DNA of 64,000 nt, taken from assembly GCF_932526225.1 (NCBI RefSeq), contig NC_064037.1, positions 9,656,203-9,720,202 of the forward strand, read 5' to 3'. The notes beneath the pieces are model-generated. The model did not search any database. It was given only the letters and a program-made list of their open reading frames with translations, and had not been told where the DNA came from. Made by a program: the position numbers and the translations under genes. The stretch is from Nematostella vectensis (lineage: Eukaryota > Cnidaria > Anthozoa > Actiniaria > Edwardsiidae). Positions 9,679 through 22,141 of this stretch are shown here, piece after piece (position 1 is the first letter of the stretch; each line of letters starts with the position of its first letter).

Positions 9679-11743
9679 TCAGTTTAGGGATTTAGCGACG
9701 GATAATTCGGCCCGGACTCTCGCCAGTTCCGCGTGCTGTTTGAGGCGCTCGTGGCGTTCTTGTTCAAGCTGGCTTTCGAGTTCCGAGGCCTGAAAAAGAG
9801 ATGTGAAGAATCATTTCAATATGGGCATATAAGATGATATTTTGGAAATGTTTCTTAGCACCAATAGGATTGCGCTTACAACAGCAACGGAGACGATATC
9901 AGTGAAATTGTCTTGAGTTTTATACTTGAGAACCATACTTAAAGGGAAAAGGAAAGTCTTTTTCTGATATCAGAAATGGAGCCGCAGGTTCCTTCTAGAT
10001 CAGCATATTGAATAAACATAAGCTAGTGTACACCTATTTCAAATAAGGTTGCACTCGGAAAATCTGTCTAACGTAACCCGCAGTGCTTCATGGGTATAAA
10101 GTAAATAAGCAAAGAAACGGGAGGGTATCAATGAAACAACAAAGAAACGTAAATGAAATACAAATCCAGGTTTCAAAAGCTGTAGAACTCTTGTTCTACC
10201 GCGGGATAGTACACATGGATTCTCGCATGGGTGCAGCCATTTTTGAAATAGGTGTATACATCTGAAATAAACTGGGCTTTAACTTGTTCAAGATGCTTCG
10301 CTTCAAATGAAGATAGCCTTAAGAACTAAAAAATTAACCAAACTTCACCGTCCCATCGTAATTTAAGGTGTGAACAGACTATAACTTTGTCTAAGTACAA
10401 ACTAACGATTCGTAAATGGAAAAATTGCTGCCCACCTCTGGTCGCATTCCATGTCTACTGCAAACTAAAGCCTGGTGTCCATCTGTCCATATAGTGTCCA
10501 TATAGTCGTAAGGGTCGTATAAGTCGTCTGCAAAAAATTCATCGTGACCCTTACGACTATATGGAAACACTCGATGGGACGACCTTTACGACATATACGA
10601 CCAAAACGACGGTTCGTTTCACGGTCGTGAAAATCAGTTCTATCCAGTACAAGCGATCGTATAAAAGCCTCGCTTTCGTCCTCTACTTACCCGTTTCTGT
10701 GCGTTGCGAATCTTATCCAAAGAAACATTGTCCATGTATTGGCGATCTCTGTCTGTCTCCACCCTTCCCTGGCCAGCTGTATCCCTATAAAAACATACGA
10801 CACAAGGTCTAGCCAACTCAACAGCATTTATTTCTATGGACACTTTGAATCCTGGCTAGAAAATACCTTATTTGTTAAATGGAATATATTGCGAATATTT
10901 TTACTGGAGCTTTAAGGGGGCATTGAGCGCAAAATTCTGAGTCAGCAAGAATGACTAAGATGCGTTCAATCACACTTCAATTGTGGATTGGTATTTTGAA
11001 GTTTCTGCAAACAGACCGTTGTTGTTTTCAAATATAATAATACCAAAAGAGTAGCTTATTAACATGCTTTTTCCTAACCGTCAATAATCACTGTTAGGTT
11101 TTATTTGTTCCGCTCGTATGAATAAGTATAGAATCTGCCACATCCAAATGCCTCCTCCCTGTCGTGTATGTGTCATCATATTGTCCTTGCCACCTGCTAT
11201 ATTTACCTCGATCCAGGCTGATAGACGTTAGCTGACGGGCGATTTTCTCTCTTGGAATACCTCAGCTGAGCAATCTCCATTTCAAGCTCGTGATTTCTGT
11301 CAATAAGTATTATATTATGATTTAGATCTACAACACCTGTAACAGAACCGCAAATAATGCTTGAGATGTAAGAATGCTGGCGTCTTGTCGCTGGCGTCGT
11401 GGATATAATTTTCCCTTATATTACTTGGATGGTCTTTATAAGCTTCCTAGAGACCCTGTACTGTAAAAGTGTAATGATAGATAAGGGATCACAATGAAGT
11501 TCACCGTGTTTAGAAGTGGAAAGTCTGTGTTTTTTTTTGTCGTAATCGTTGTAATTTTGCTATATACTTTCAGTCATGGTGCTTAGAGGTTTTACTTCTT
11601 TGTTTTTAGTTGTTGCTGTTAATGTTGTTGATATTTTTGTTGGTTGTTGCCGTTGTTGTTAATGTTGTTGATATTTTCTTTTGGTTGTTGATGTTGTTGA
11701 TATTTTTGCTAGTTTTTGTCGTTAATGATGTTGTTTTTGTTGC

Positions 11744-11775
<32 letters not shown>

Positions 11776-14700
11776 ATGAACTCAATGTTTTGTTGCTGTT
11801 AATGTTATAACCGTTGTTGTTGGTTATACCTATCTTGTCTTTGCTTTATATTTACTTTCTCTAGCCATTAAGCTTTGAGGTATTTATTCCTATTATATTT
11901 TGTTTGTCGTTTCGTTTGTGCTTTGGCAGAGGGCTCTATTGTTAATGTTGCTGATTTTTGGTGGTTGTTGTTGTCGCTGTTATTATACACTCGATGTTTT
12001 GTTAATGTTATTACCGTTGTTATTGTTATATTTGCTTGTTAACCTTGTCCTTGCCGTATTCTTACTTTCTAGCCATGGTGCTTTGGTAGAGGGCCTCATT
12101 CTTGATGTTGTTGTTCAGTTCATGTATCTTCATCTCTGCATCCCTCATCTTCTGTTCAAGGTTTCCATTCTCCAGCCTCAGGCTAGAGAGCTCAGAGGTC
12201 TTCTCGTTCAACATGTTTCTGTAAACATCAAAGGTAAAGCTATTGAGTGCTTAAATGAATGCTGATAGCTTCCACTTTCTTATGAAAAAACTAATACGAA
12301 AACAAGATCTGCAACAATACCGAACATAAGTGTTTGGGTTTTTAAATGTAAAAGTCCATGTCCTCGATTAAATCATCAATTTTTTTAAACATTGTTGTTT
12401 CCGTCCACGGAAATATTGTGATTATCATTAAGGTCGTTGTTATCACTACTTCGCAGTGTGCATACTCGAAGATCCAGCGTACTTTGCGTGCGCTACCAAA
12501 GGTCAGCGCCGCGTAAGAGCGTACACTGTGGTAAACCTTGGAAGTGCCCGCAAAGTACGCTGGATCTTCGAGCATGCGGAGGGGTAGTGCCCCCTTCCCC
12601 GTTCCAAAAAACCTGGGTTCGCACCTTTTCTGTCTTAAACGTACCTCAAGTTTGAAATCTCGTTCTCAGTCAACTTCAGTCGCTCGTCCATTTTGCTTTT
12701 GGTCTATAAGATAGAAAAAAATATTGAACATGCATAAAATGTATGGAAGAAGTTTATAAATCCACGAGTATCTATGAAAACTGCTTACATCTGCTTTGTT
12801 CTCTTCAAGTTCACTGATCCTGGATTGAAGAGAGGCGCACTGCTGACGTTCGAGGTTTAGCTTGTCTTTGAGGTGAGCGATAGTATAGCCTTGTTTGTCC
12901 AAACTCTCTAGAAATGGGAGAATGAAGTTAGATAAAGTATAACAGACAGATATGTACACAAACAGAAGGATATTCTGACAGGCAGACGGACAGTCATCCT
13001 GACAGATAATAAGAAAGAAGGAAAGAATGAGAAAATAGAAAGAAAGAATGATGCACGAAAAACATTGAACGCGCAAACCCTTTGTAGTGTAAGCATTTTT
13101 GTCGCGTGGTACGACCTGATTTTCATCGCAACACCGATCGCACTTGGGGTCCAATTAAATCATTAAAAAAATTGTAGCTGATGCACGACAAAAGTTGCTT
13201 GTGTTAACATGGCTCAAGGGACGTGCAAAAAAAAAAAGACTGTACACACCTTCTTTCGCCTGTAGTTTCCTGACCATGACCTCCATGTCCCGCACCACGC
13301 CCTTCAGACCCTCGTTGTCTTGCTGCAACTGTTTCTTCTCCTCGTTGGCTGTTTGGACACCAGCTTTGAATGACATCAAGGAATCCTCCAGGTCCTTATT
13401 TAAAGTGTTCGACTTCTCCAGCATGTCTTTGAGCTTCTGCGCTTCCTCCTTCGCGTCCCGTGTGAACCTTTCACACGTTTGGAGCTCTTTCTGTTTCTGT
13501 GCGATGTGAGCTTGAGCATTTTTCAGTTCTTGACTTACTCGAGAATTTTCCCTCTCAAGGTCATGGATCTTCCTAAGTTGTTGGTCTAGCTGTGCCTTCA
13601 GTTTTGCTTCAGACTCGGTACTTTGATCTCTCATTCTTTCTCTTTGGTCTCTTTCCTTCTCCAAAGCAGAATTCAGCACTTCAATCTCTTTGACTCTTTC
13701 GGAAAGGAATTCTAAAGAAACCTTGGATGCCTGAAGGGAGCTGTTAAGTTCCATCTTCTGAGAAACCAGCTGGCGAATTTCCTCTTCAGCAGTTCTCACT
13801 TTCTCTTCAAGTGAAGTTTTATCTTTTTCCAAAGAACCATTGTGTGCTTCCATTGTCTTGATGATGTTTCCATAGTATTCTTTATCCTTTGCCAATTCCT
13901 TCATTAGTTGATCTCGCTCTCTTAACGCGTTCTTCTCTCTGTCATTTTTTCTTGCAATCTCGTCCCGAGATTTTCCGAGTTCAGCCCGCAAAGTGTTGAT
14001 TTCTTTAGTCTTAACTTGGCTTAGCTCCTCCAGACTTGCGCGAAGCTCTTGACTTTGGACTCGAAGTGTGGTGGCTTCTTCCTCAAGTTCTTGTGTCTTC
14101 TTGGTCTGACTTTTCAACTCATCTGAACTCTTTGTCAGCGCATGCTCGTACTCCGCCTCCTGCTCTTTGTGCTTTTTCAAAAGCCCCTCAAGCTCTGCGA
14201 TATCATTTGCCCTTTCGTTAAACTCAGCGACGACCTTCTTTAGTTTGCCTTGGGTTTCTTCCTTTTGGGTTAACAAGTGTCGAATCTCCTCGGCATTATC
14301 CGCTTTAGCCTTGTTCGCCTTCGCCACTTCAGCTGCCAAGTCTGCCTTATGCTTTTCCAGCTTCTCTTCTAGATTGCTACATTCCTTCATCTTCATCTCG
14401 AGGCGTTCTTTCAAGACTAAGCTCAAGTTACCTGCCTTTGCGTACTTCTGCTGGATCATCCTAGATGCGGACATCAACTCTTGGCTCTTTCCCTCCAACT
14501 CAGATACCCGCTCTTGTAGCTCTTGTCTCTCAGACAACACTTTGTCCAGCTCTCTTTTTAGTCGGTCAATGTTTTGATGCATCCCTTTCTTGTCATGTTC
14601 GAGTGTTCTGATGTAACCTTTGCAATCCTCTAGCTCCCTTATGGTCTTAAGGCAAACGTTCTTCTGCTCTTCAATTTGTTGTTTCGATGAACTTTTCTCA

Positions 14701-17700
14701 AGCTTTAATGTCTTGATAAGCTCATCGGCCTCCATCAGAATCTGATTTTCCTTCTCGAACTTCTTGGAGGAATCGACCAGTTGTTTCTCCAACTGCTTCC
14801 GCTGGGCTTGTTCTTCCTTCAGGTTGTTCATGACATCTGTAAGGTTCTTTTCCTTGTCGTTTAGTATGTTCTCTATATCGTGTATAGATGCTTTTGATTT
14901 CTGTCGCATTTTGTGCATCTCGTCTTGCAATTGCTGTTGCTCTTTCAGGATAAGCTCCTTTTCCCGATTATGCCTCTCGCTCATGTCCGTAATTTCGTTT
15001 ACCTTTTCCGCAATTGCGTCTTCGAGTACCTTTATGTCCCTACGCAAAATCTCGATGTCTTCCGATGCTGTTTTTAAGGATTTGTTTAGACAATCGATTA
15101 TCTGCTCCTTTTCCATTATTGCGTTTCGGTGTTTTATCGCCGTCTCCTGGACAAAATCCTTGAAACCATAAATGATTTCCTCCTTCTTTTGTAGCGATTC
15201 CTCAGAGCACTTGACCAACTTCTCGATCTCTTTCTCCTTTGATCGTAACATTTCGAGCATCGACTTCCGAACATCTTCTTTCTCGGCTTCGATTTTGTCC
15301 AGCTCTTTTGAGTGAGAAGCGTTCAAACTGTCGATGTTAGCTTTGAAAATGTTTCGAGCATTTTCCATTGCTTTCCTCTCTGCCATTAATTCATATTCTA
15401 TCTTACGCACTGACTCTTTCAGCTGCTCTTCAGATTTCCTCATGAACTGAACCTCGGCAGCTCTGACCTTCAAATCCTCTTGTTCAAGAGACTTCAAGGT
15501 CCTTATTTCCAGTTCTTTGATCTCCATCACTTTCTCTAGTTTGCTCTCAAGTTGTGCGATCGTGTTGTCTTTAGCTGCAAGACGTTTTTCGTTTTGAACC
15601 AAAGTCTCTTCTCTTTCCATTTGCAGGCGCTCCAACTCGTTGTCTTTTTCTCGGATGTTTTCGTCAAAGGCTTTCCTCAGGATCGTCAACTCTTCTTCCT
15701 TCTCTCGGATTATATCTTCGTACTCGGTCTGCAAATCCATCAACTCGCGTTCCTTAGATTTCAACGACTCGTACACTGCAGTAAGCCGTTTCTTCATCTC
15801 GTTGTCCTTTTCTCTAATCATACCATCTAACGATCCCACTACCATTTCAACCTCTTTGCTTTTCTGGGAAACCAAATCATCTGCCGTTCTTCTTATACGA
15901 TCGACCTCTATGTCTTTGTTCTTTAAGGCTTCTTGGAAAGAGTTATTTAAATCTTTCAGCTCCTTATCCTTCCACTGTGTCTTCTCTTCGAGAGACCGCC
16001 TCAAGTCAGAAATGAGTATTTCCTTAGCGCTTATCACCTCCTTCAAGTAGGCTACTTGCTCATCGACTTCAGTTTTGCTCGCCGTGCTAAGTTCTACGTA
16101 TTGTTTCTTGAGTGCTTCGAGTTCTTCTTCTTTCTTTTTAAAATTCTCCGAGTACTTCTTTCGCTGTCTGTCCAATTCTATTTCCTTTGCATCCAGGAGA
16201 TCGGAGTAGTAGTTCTTGACTTCGCCAACTTTGTTGTCTTGTACGATTTTTAAGTTCGATGCTTCTTCTTTTAGTTTCTCGTATCTCTTACACAACTCAT
16301 CCATTGTGCTCTCGGCTTTATCGTGGCTTTCCTTCTCCTGCTCAAATGCATTCGAAATTCTTCTTACCTTCGCTTCGAAGTTCTTCTTGTGCTTCTCTGC
16401 CTCAACGAGAAGCGCTCTAAGTGACACGACTTCTTGTTCTCGCTCTTCTAACTCCATTTCTAAGTCCTTGATTATGTTCTTAGCGTCCTCAAGGTTTGCC
16501 TGTAGATCCAAAATCTCTGCTTCTTTGCCCCGCTCTTTTGCGTCCCATTTTTCTTCCTCGATGTGTAACAAGTCGTTCGTTGTATTGCACCTACACTGCA
16601 AGTCGTCAACTTCAGCTTGACTTTCCTCCAGTTCTTTCTCTAACTCTCGTATTTTCTCCTGGTAAAATACATTCTCCTCCTTCAAGCACTCCTGTAGCTC
16701 TTTTAGCTGCGAGATGCACGCTTCTGTGCCACTCAACTTATCTTCTGTTTGGCTGTTTCGACGTGTTCGGTCTGCTAACATCTGCCTCAATGTCTCTATC
16801 TCGTCATCAAACGCATTTCGTTCCTTGCGAAGGTTTTCCGCAGATTGGGAAGTTCTAGCTAGCAAATTTTCCTTCTCTTCCAGCTGAAGTGACATCCTTC
16901 TCACTTGGTCTTTCAGCGCGTTGTTTTCTTTTGCATATTCTTTCTCCTTTGACAGCTTAGCCAAGAATTCCTTCTTATCCTCGATTGCCCTTTTGGCGTT
17001 TTGTTCCATGCAGAGGTTGTCAAACCTACTCCGAAGACTATCCAATTCGCTCACGAAATGCTGCTCTGATCTTTCCTTGTCGTCTCTGAGATTTTTCAAA
17101 ATGCCTTCAAGGTTTGATACTTGTGTTTTAAGAAGTTCCTTCTCTTCAGAAAATTCAGCAGTCTGCTTTTCCAACCGCTCTTTGTTTTCCTTCAACGCTG
17201 CTTTTGCTTGTTCTGTCATGTCTTCTAACTTCTTGTTGTCGCTTAGCGCCGTTTCTAAACTCGCTCTGAGCTTCTCTAGAAATCTGGTCTTGTCACGCAT
17301 CTCCTCCGCAGCCGCTGCACGTTCATCTTCAAGCTTCTGTGTCAACGTAGCGATCTGTGCGTCCTTCTCTTCGTTTGTGCGACTAACACTTTCCGTAATC
17401 TTGTCCATATCGGCCGTTAAACCTTCAAGCTGTGACTGTAAATTCAGCTTATCTTCTTCAAAGTTTGCTTCCTGTTCTCTGAGCTGGTGTTGATATTTTT
17501 CTCTTGATTCAAACAGCTCGTATTCTTTTTCTTCTAAAAGGGCACGAAGCTTATCTATGGTGGTATCATCTACTTTAACAGCTTCTTGAAAATTAGCGGC
17601 AGTTTTTCGAACGCGCTGAAGCTCAGCTTCCTTCATGCTTAGCGTGTCAATAGATGTTCTTCTGACATGTTCTATTTCAAGCTCTAGCTGTTTTTTCTCT

Positions 17701-18557
17701 TCACTAAGCTCTGACTTCAGCGCCTCGATCTCTCTATCCTTGTACCTTATTGCCTCTTCATTAGCCTGCTTTAAGCGAAGACGCTCCTTCTCACAGAAAT
17801 TTTGCGCCTCCCACAAAGACAGCCTCAGTTCTTCAATTGTCACATCCTTCTCAGTCAGGGCTTTTTGCAAGGAGGCGTTCAACATTCGGGCTTGATGGTT
17901 TTCTTCTTTTACTCTCTCAAGGCAAGCGTTGAGTTCCAGAAAACTCGCGCTGACACGCTGCTCATCTTCAAGCACTACAGCTGAGCGCAAACTCTCAATT
18001 TCGCGTTCTTTATCAGCCAGCATGGATCGGTACGTGTTCATCTTGCTCAGAAGCTCGTTCTCAGTGCTCTGCGCTTCTCTCACTATCTCTCTACATGAAG
18101 CTAACTCTGACTTCATTGTTGCAATCTCCGACAATAGGCTAGCTTCTTCTGACTCACCTCTCTTTGGACGCGCAACCATCTCCTTCAAAGATCTTTTAAG
18201 CGCAGAAATCTCCTCCTCCTGCTCCGCGATTTTTTTCTCAAAGCTACTCTTAAGTATAAACATTTGCGCGTCTTTAGACTGCAATGCATCCTCAGAGGAA
18301 ACCATTAGCGAGGAAATCTCACTCACCTTTTGCTTCACTTCGTCCTCCCAGTACCCCTTGATGTCGTCCAGATCTTTCTTCTTGTCCTTTAGCGACTCCT
18401 CCAGGGCTCTGTTGAGGTATGACATTTCCTCATCCTTCTTCTGCAGCCGCTCCCTCGACTTGGCCAACGCCTCCTTCGCTGTTCCGATCTCCCCCTCTTT
18501 CTCCCTCAGCAGATTTTCCATTTCGCGGAGTTTGTCCTCGATTGTTTTGTAGGACAT
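9679..18557 (-). CDS. Long coiled-coil protein, 7 coding exons, 1,977 residues
   Basis: Exons on the minus strand are 18557-13250, 12907-12789, 12703-12645, 12218-12066, 11296-11207, 10784-10691 and 9789-9679. All junctions are GT-AG and the phases are consistent, ending in TGA. The first coding exon alone is 5.3 kb. The ATG at 18557 is the first in frame and follows a short AT-rich leader. Nearly the whole protein is charged heptad-type coiled coil rich in E, K, R, L and Q, with no signal peptide, membrane segment or globular head. An 18-residue repeat with core K-[DE]-x-E-h-x-x-L is visible at residues 39-128 and 843-968. The last about 90 residues become less regular and richer in G, P and N before a final short coiled coil. 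Proteins of this shape include golgins, centrosomal and kinetochore rods and motor tails; I cannot assign a family. The many long plus-strand open frames inside exon 1 are shadows. Confidence 0.85.
10497..10565. repeat. Inverted repeat with perfect 20-bp arms
   Basis: The arms are 10497-10516 and 10546-10565, reading TCCATATAGTCGTAAGGGTC and its exact reverse complement around a 29-bp loop. The surrounding 10.49-10.66 kb is dense in GTCGT/ACGAC words. It lies in the last intron of the coiled-coil gene and looks like part of a MITE or foldback element. Confidence 0.7.
11600..12060. repeat. GTT-rich low-complexity tract
   Basis: Imperfect TGTTGT and TTGATATTTT repeats fill this stretch of the coiled-coil gene intron between exons 12218-12066 and 11296-11207. 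A purer (GTT)n run lies at about 11740-11776. Open frames here are leucine- and valine-rich artefacts. Confidence 0.7.
12460..12577. repeat. Long intronic hairpin, 29-bp arms with one mismatch
   Basis: The arms 12460-12488 and 12549-12577 are reverse complements with one mismatch, around a 60-bp loop. The loop itself contains a further partly pairing CCAAAGGT / ACCTTGG pair, so the stem may reach about 40 bp with bulges. It lies in the coiled-coil gene intron between exons 12703-12645 and 12218-12066. A MITE is the simplest reading; an RNA hairpin precursor is an alternative. Confidence 0.7.
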
Positions 18558-18760
18558 TTGTAAGCTTCACGAAAGCTTCATTTTTTTAAAGCTTTGCGAA
18601 CTTTTAGTCAACCCGCGCTACATTCTTGCAAATAAAAATTTGCTCTCGTTACGAATGAGGTCATGTATTAGAATTGATGACGTGATAGCGCGCGCCCTTA
18701 TAGCACGTGCAAAAGAGTTTAATTAACCTTTTCATTTGTTTATTTCTCTGAAGGGCCTGG
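18558..18760 (-). promoter_or_regulatory. Probable promoter and 5' leader of the coiled-coil gene
   Basis: Between the ATG and the 36-bp minisatellite there are only about 280 bp. This stretch contains a CRE-like TGACGTGA at 18678-18685, a GC-rich GCGCGCGCC and an E-box palindrome GCACGTGC at 18703-18710. It is AT-rich near the ATG. The transcription start is not determinable from the sequence. Confidence 0.4.
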
Positions 18761-18841
18761 TTAAAGGAAATGCGATAATTTGATCAAACAATGATAAAAA
18801 AAGGATAGCTTAAATATCCCCAGCCTGCTGCTAAACGGCAT

Positions 18842-20655
18842 TAGATGTCCTTGTGATCAATTGCAATAGGCGCGGTACTAGATGTATTGTAACTATTTGC
18901 AATAGGCACGGTACTAGATGTCCTTGTGATCATTTGCAATAGGCGCGGTACTAGATGTATTGTAACTATTTGCAATAGGCACGGTACTAGATGCATTGTA
19001 ATCATTTGCAATAGGCGCGGTACTAGATGTATTGTAATCATTTGCAATAGGCGCGGTACTAGATGCATTTTAATCATTTGCAATAGGCACGGTACTAGAT
19101 GCATTGTTATCATTTGCAATAGACGCGATCCTAGTTGCATTGTAATCATTTGCAATAGGCACGGTACTAGATGCATTGTAATCATTTGCAATAGGCGCGG
19201 TACTAGATGCATTGTAATCATTTGCAATAGGCGCTGTACTAGATGCATTGTAATCATTTGCAATAGGCGCGGTACTAGATGCATTTTAATCATTTGCAAT
19301 AGGCACGGTACTAGATGCATTGTTATCATTTGCAATAGACGCGATCCTAGTTGCATTGTAATCATTTGCAATAGGCACGGTAATAGATGCATTGTAATCA
19401 TTTGCAATAGGCACGGTACTAGATGCATTGTAATCGTTTGCAATAGGCGCGGTACTAGATGCATTGTAATCATTTGCAATAGGTACGGTACTAGATGCAT
19501 TGTTATCATTTGCAATAGGCACGGTACTAGATGCATTTTAATCATTTGCAATAGGCACGGTACTAGATGCATTGTTATCATTTGCAATAGACGCGGTACT
19601 AGTTGCATTGTAATCATTTGCAATAGGCACGGTACTAGATGCATTGTAATCATTTGCAATAGGCACGGTACTAGATGCATTGTAATCATTTGCAATAGGC
19701 GCGGTACTAGATGCATTGTAATCATTTGCAATAGGTACGGTACTAGATGCATTGTTATCATTTGCAATAGGCACGGTACTAGATGCATTTTAATCATTTG
19801 CAATATGCGCGGTACTAGATGTATTGTAATCATTTGCAAAAGGCGCGGTACTAGATGTATTGTAATCATTTGCAATAGGCGCGGTACTAAATGCATTATA
19901 ATCATTTGCAATAGGCGCGGTATTAGATGCATTTTAATCATTTGCAATAGGCACGGTACTAGTTGCATTGTTATCATTTGCAATAGACGCGATCCTAGTT
20001 GCATTGTAATCATTTGCAATATAAAAGAACGGTACTAGATGCATTTTAATCATTTGCAATATAAAAGAACGGTACTAGATGCATTGTTATCATATGCAAT
20101 AGGCGCGGTACTAGATGCATTGTAATCATTTGCAATAGGCACGGTACTAGATGCATTGTAATCATTTGCAATAGGCGCAGTACTAGATGTATTATAATAA
20201 TTTGCAATAGGCGCGGTACTAGATGTATTGTAATAATTTGCAATAGGCACGGTACTAGATGCATTGTAATCATTTGCAATAGGCACGGTACTAGATGCAT
20301 TGTTATCATTTGCAATAGGCACGGTACTAGATGCATTGTTATCATTTGCAATAGGCGCGGTACTAGATGTATTGTTATCATTTGCAATAGACGCGGTACT
20401 AGATGTATTGTAATCATTTGCAATAGGCGCGGTACTAGATGCATTGTAATCATTTGCAATAGGTACGGTACTAGATGCATTGTTATCATTTGCAATAGGC
20501 GCGGTACTAGATGTATTATAATAATTTGCAATAGGCGCGGTACTAGATGTATTGTTATCATTTGCAATAGACGCGGTACTAGATGTATTGTAATCATTTG
20601 CAATAGGCACGGTACTAGATGCATTGTAATCATTTGCAATAGGCGCGAGGTACTA
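18842..20655. repeat. 36-bp minisatellite, about 50 units
   Basis: The unit contains TTTGCAATAGGCGCGGTAC followed by TAGATGCATTGTAATCA. Variants such as GCACGG, GACGCGATC and TTTTAATC recur at multiples of 36 bp: GCGATC starts at 19125, 19341 and 19989, spaced 216 and 648 bp. This shows higher-order duplication of six-unit and longer blocks. Two units near 20020 and 20060 carry an ATAAAAGAA insertion. Because 36 is a multiple of three and the unit lacks stops in several frames, long repetitive open frames appear on both strands; they are not taken as genes. Confidence 0.95.
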
Positions 20656-22141
20656 GTTAGTTAGTAAGCTTGTGTAGCCTCAGAAGATAGCGTGACGCTG
20701 CGATTGCTCAGATCAAGACAAGTTAATATGCAATTTCGTTGTCACGCCTTGAGTACGCGTTTGGTTATGCCAGCTTCTCATTTGCCGTGCTAGACAGTGG
20801 AACAAAAAGGTAAACTTTACTTACAAATTACGATACATTTAAAATTATGTGCTTTTCTGATTCTTCTCGTATTTTTCTCCGTTTGCCAGCTTTACATAGT
20901 GGGAATATTCCTACTATTGATTTTTAGATACGGTCATACTTTCCTGTGTTGCCTTCCTGGTCGTATTCTTGTTGTTTATTTTAAAAATGAGATTATATTT
21001 GTCTTCGTTTTTTTTTACCTGAGGCGGGGTTATAATTATTATTGTATGTCGCTTTCTGGATGTGTTGCTAGCCGAACATCATCGCTAGTTAACAATCAGT
21101 CATTTTGTACACAAAACAAATTCAGAGAAATAACTATATTCAGTAGGAAAAAATAGTGAAAAAAAAACACAAAACCTCCGCGTTCTTATTTTACATTTAT
21201 GCTATATGTTCATAATCAATGCTGTTTTTTTTTTTTTTGTTGTCTCGGAGAAAAATACAGTACTTGACCTTATGGAAAAATGTTGCTTTATCTGGATCCG
21301 GAATCCATTCGTTGATCTTACGCAGGTGATGGTCGCACCGTGACCCGATGCATCATGGGGCGAAGCCGATCGGCGGGGCAAGTCATTTGTCGAGCGCACT
21401 CGTCCGAGCAAGGTCTCCTCCTCGGAATCACTCGCGCTTTGTGCACGGTATCACAGCCATTTTTCGCTCGTCGCTATTTTCTTTCTTCTTGACTTAACTT
21501 CGCCGCTCAGACAAACAAAACAGTCAAGTTATTCAGGGATTTAGCTTTCTGTGAGTATATTTGCTAATCTTGCTTGCTTAAATTAGACTTGTTTTCTTCT
21601 GAGTTATTTTTCATGATATCTTTTTATTCCTATCGAGTTGTTTGTCATTTTATCTAGAATCATTGACTTTACGGAAAATCGGCTTCAAACTCCCTGTGTT
21701 TTAAGAATTTCCCGCCATAATGATTTTGCAACGCGCGCGACAATTTTAAGTTGCTAAAAGTTTATTTGGGATAGAAAAAGGCAGCAAATCGTCACTTCAT
21801 ACGAAGAAAAACGACAAATCACTCTAGGAATTTAGCTGCATAACCAGCTTAACGTATCCACATTCAAGAGAAGTTCTTTAGTGAATATATCTAATCGTCT
21901 GTGGAGGATTTAAAGCAAAAGAAAACATTTCTACGATTAATTCGAGTTGAAAACGACGTATCAATTTGGACTAAAATTGTTGGTCAAAACCCAGAGAATG
22001 TCTTCTTTGGAGGTTCTGTATTTCTGGATGATTTTAAGCGTTGTGTGGAAATACAAAATGGATTTTTTTGAATGATCATGAACGAAAACAATCTTCACGA
22101 ACATGGACGAAAGTCAGAAGCGAAACTTCGCCTCGTGCAAC
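20656..22141. other. Unique region between the minisatellite and the triplication
   Basis: No protein gene is supported. A GC-richer patch at about 21290-21480 is followed by a good splice donor, CT/GTGAGTAT, at 21550/21551, so a 5' UTR exon of an unidentified plus-strand gene is possible. An open stretch at 21895-22071 lacks a start codon. Nothing else was recognised. Confidence 0.35.

Noticed and set aside
13195-18552. Plus-strand serine/phenylalanine-rich frames of 60-207 codons opposite the coiled-coil exon
   Set aside because: They are the complement of Glu/Lys-rich codons and overlap each other. The minus-strand frame is continuous for 5.3 kb with coherent splice sites.
18841-20639. 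Open frames of 197-392 codons over the 36-bp array
   Set aside because: Same cause: a 3n period without stops, on both strands, with no flanking non-repetitive coding sequence.
18842-20655. CRISPR-like appearance of regularly spaced 36-bp repeats
   Set aside because: The repeats are directly adjacent with no unique spacers, and the genome is eukaryotic.
21895-22071. A 58-codon open stretch with protein-like text upstream of the triplication
   Set aside because: It has no ATG, no convincing acceptor and no homologue I recognise; the length is possible by chance.
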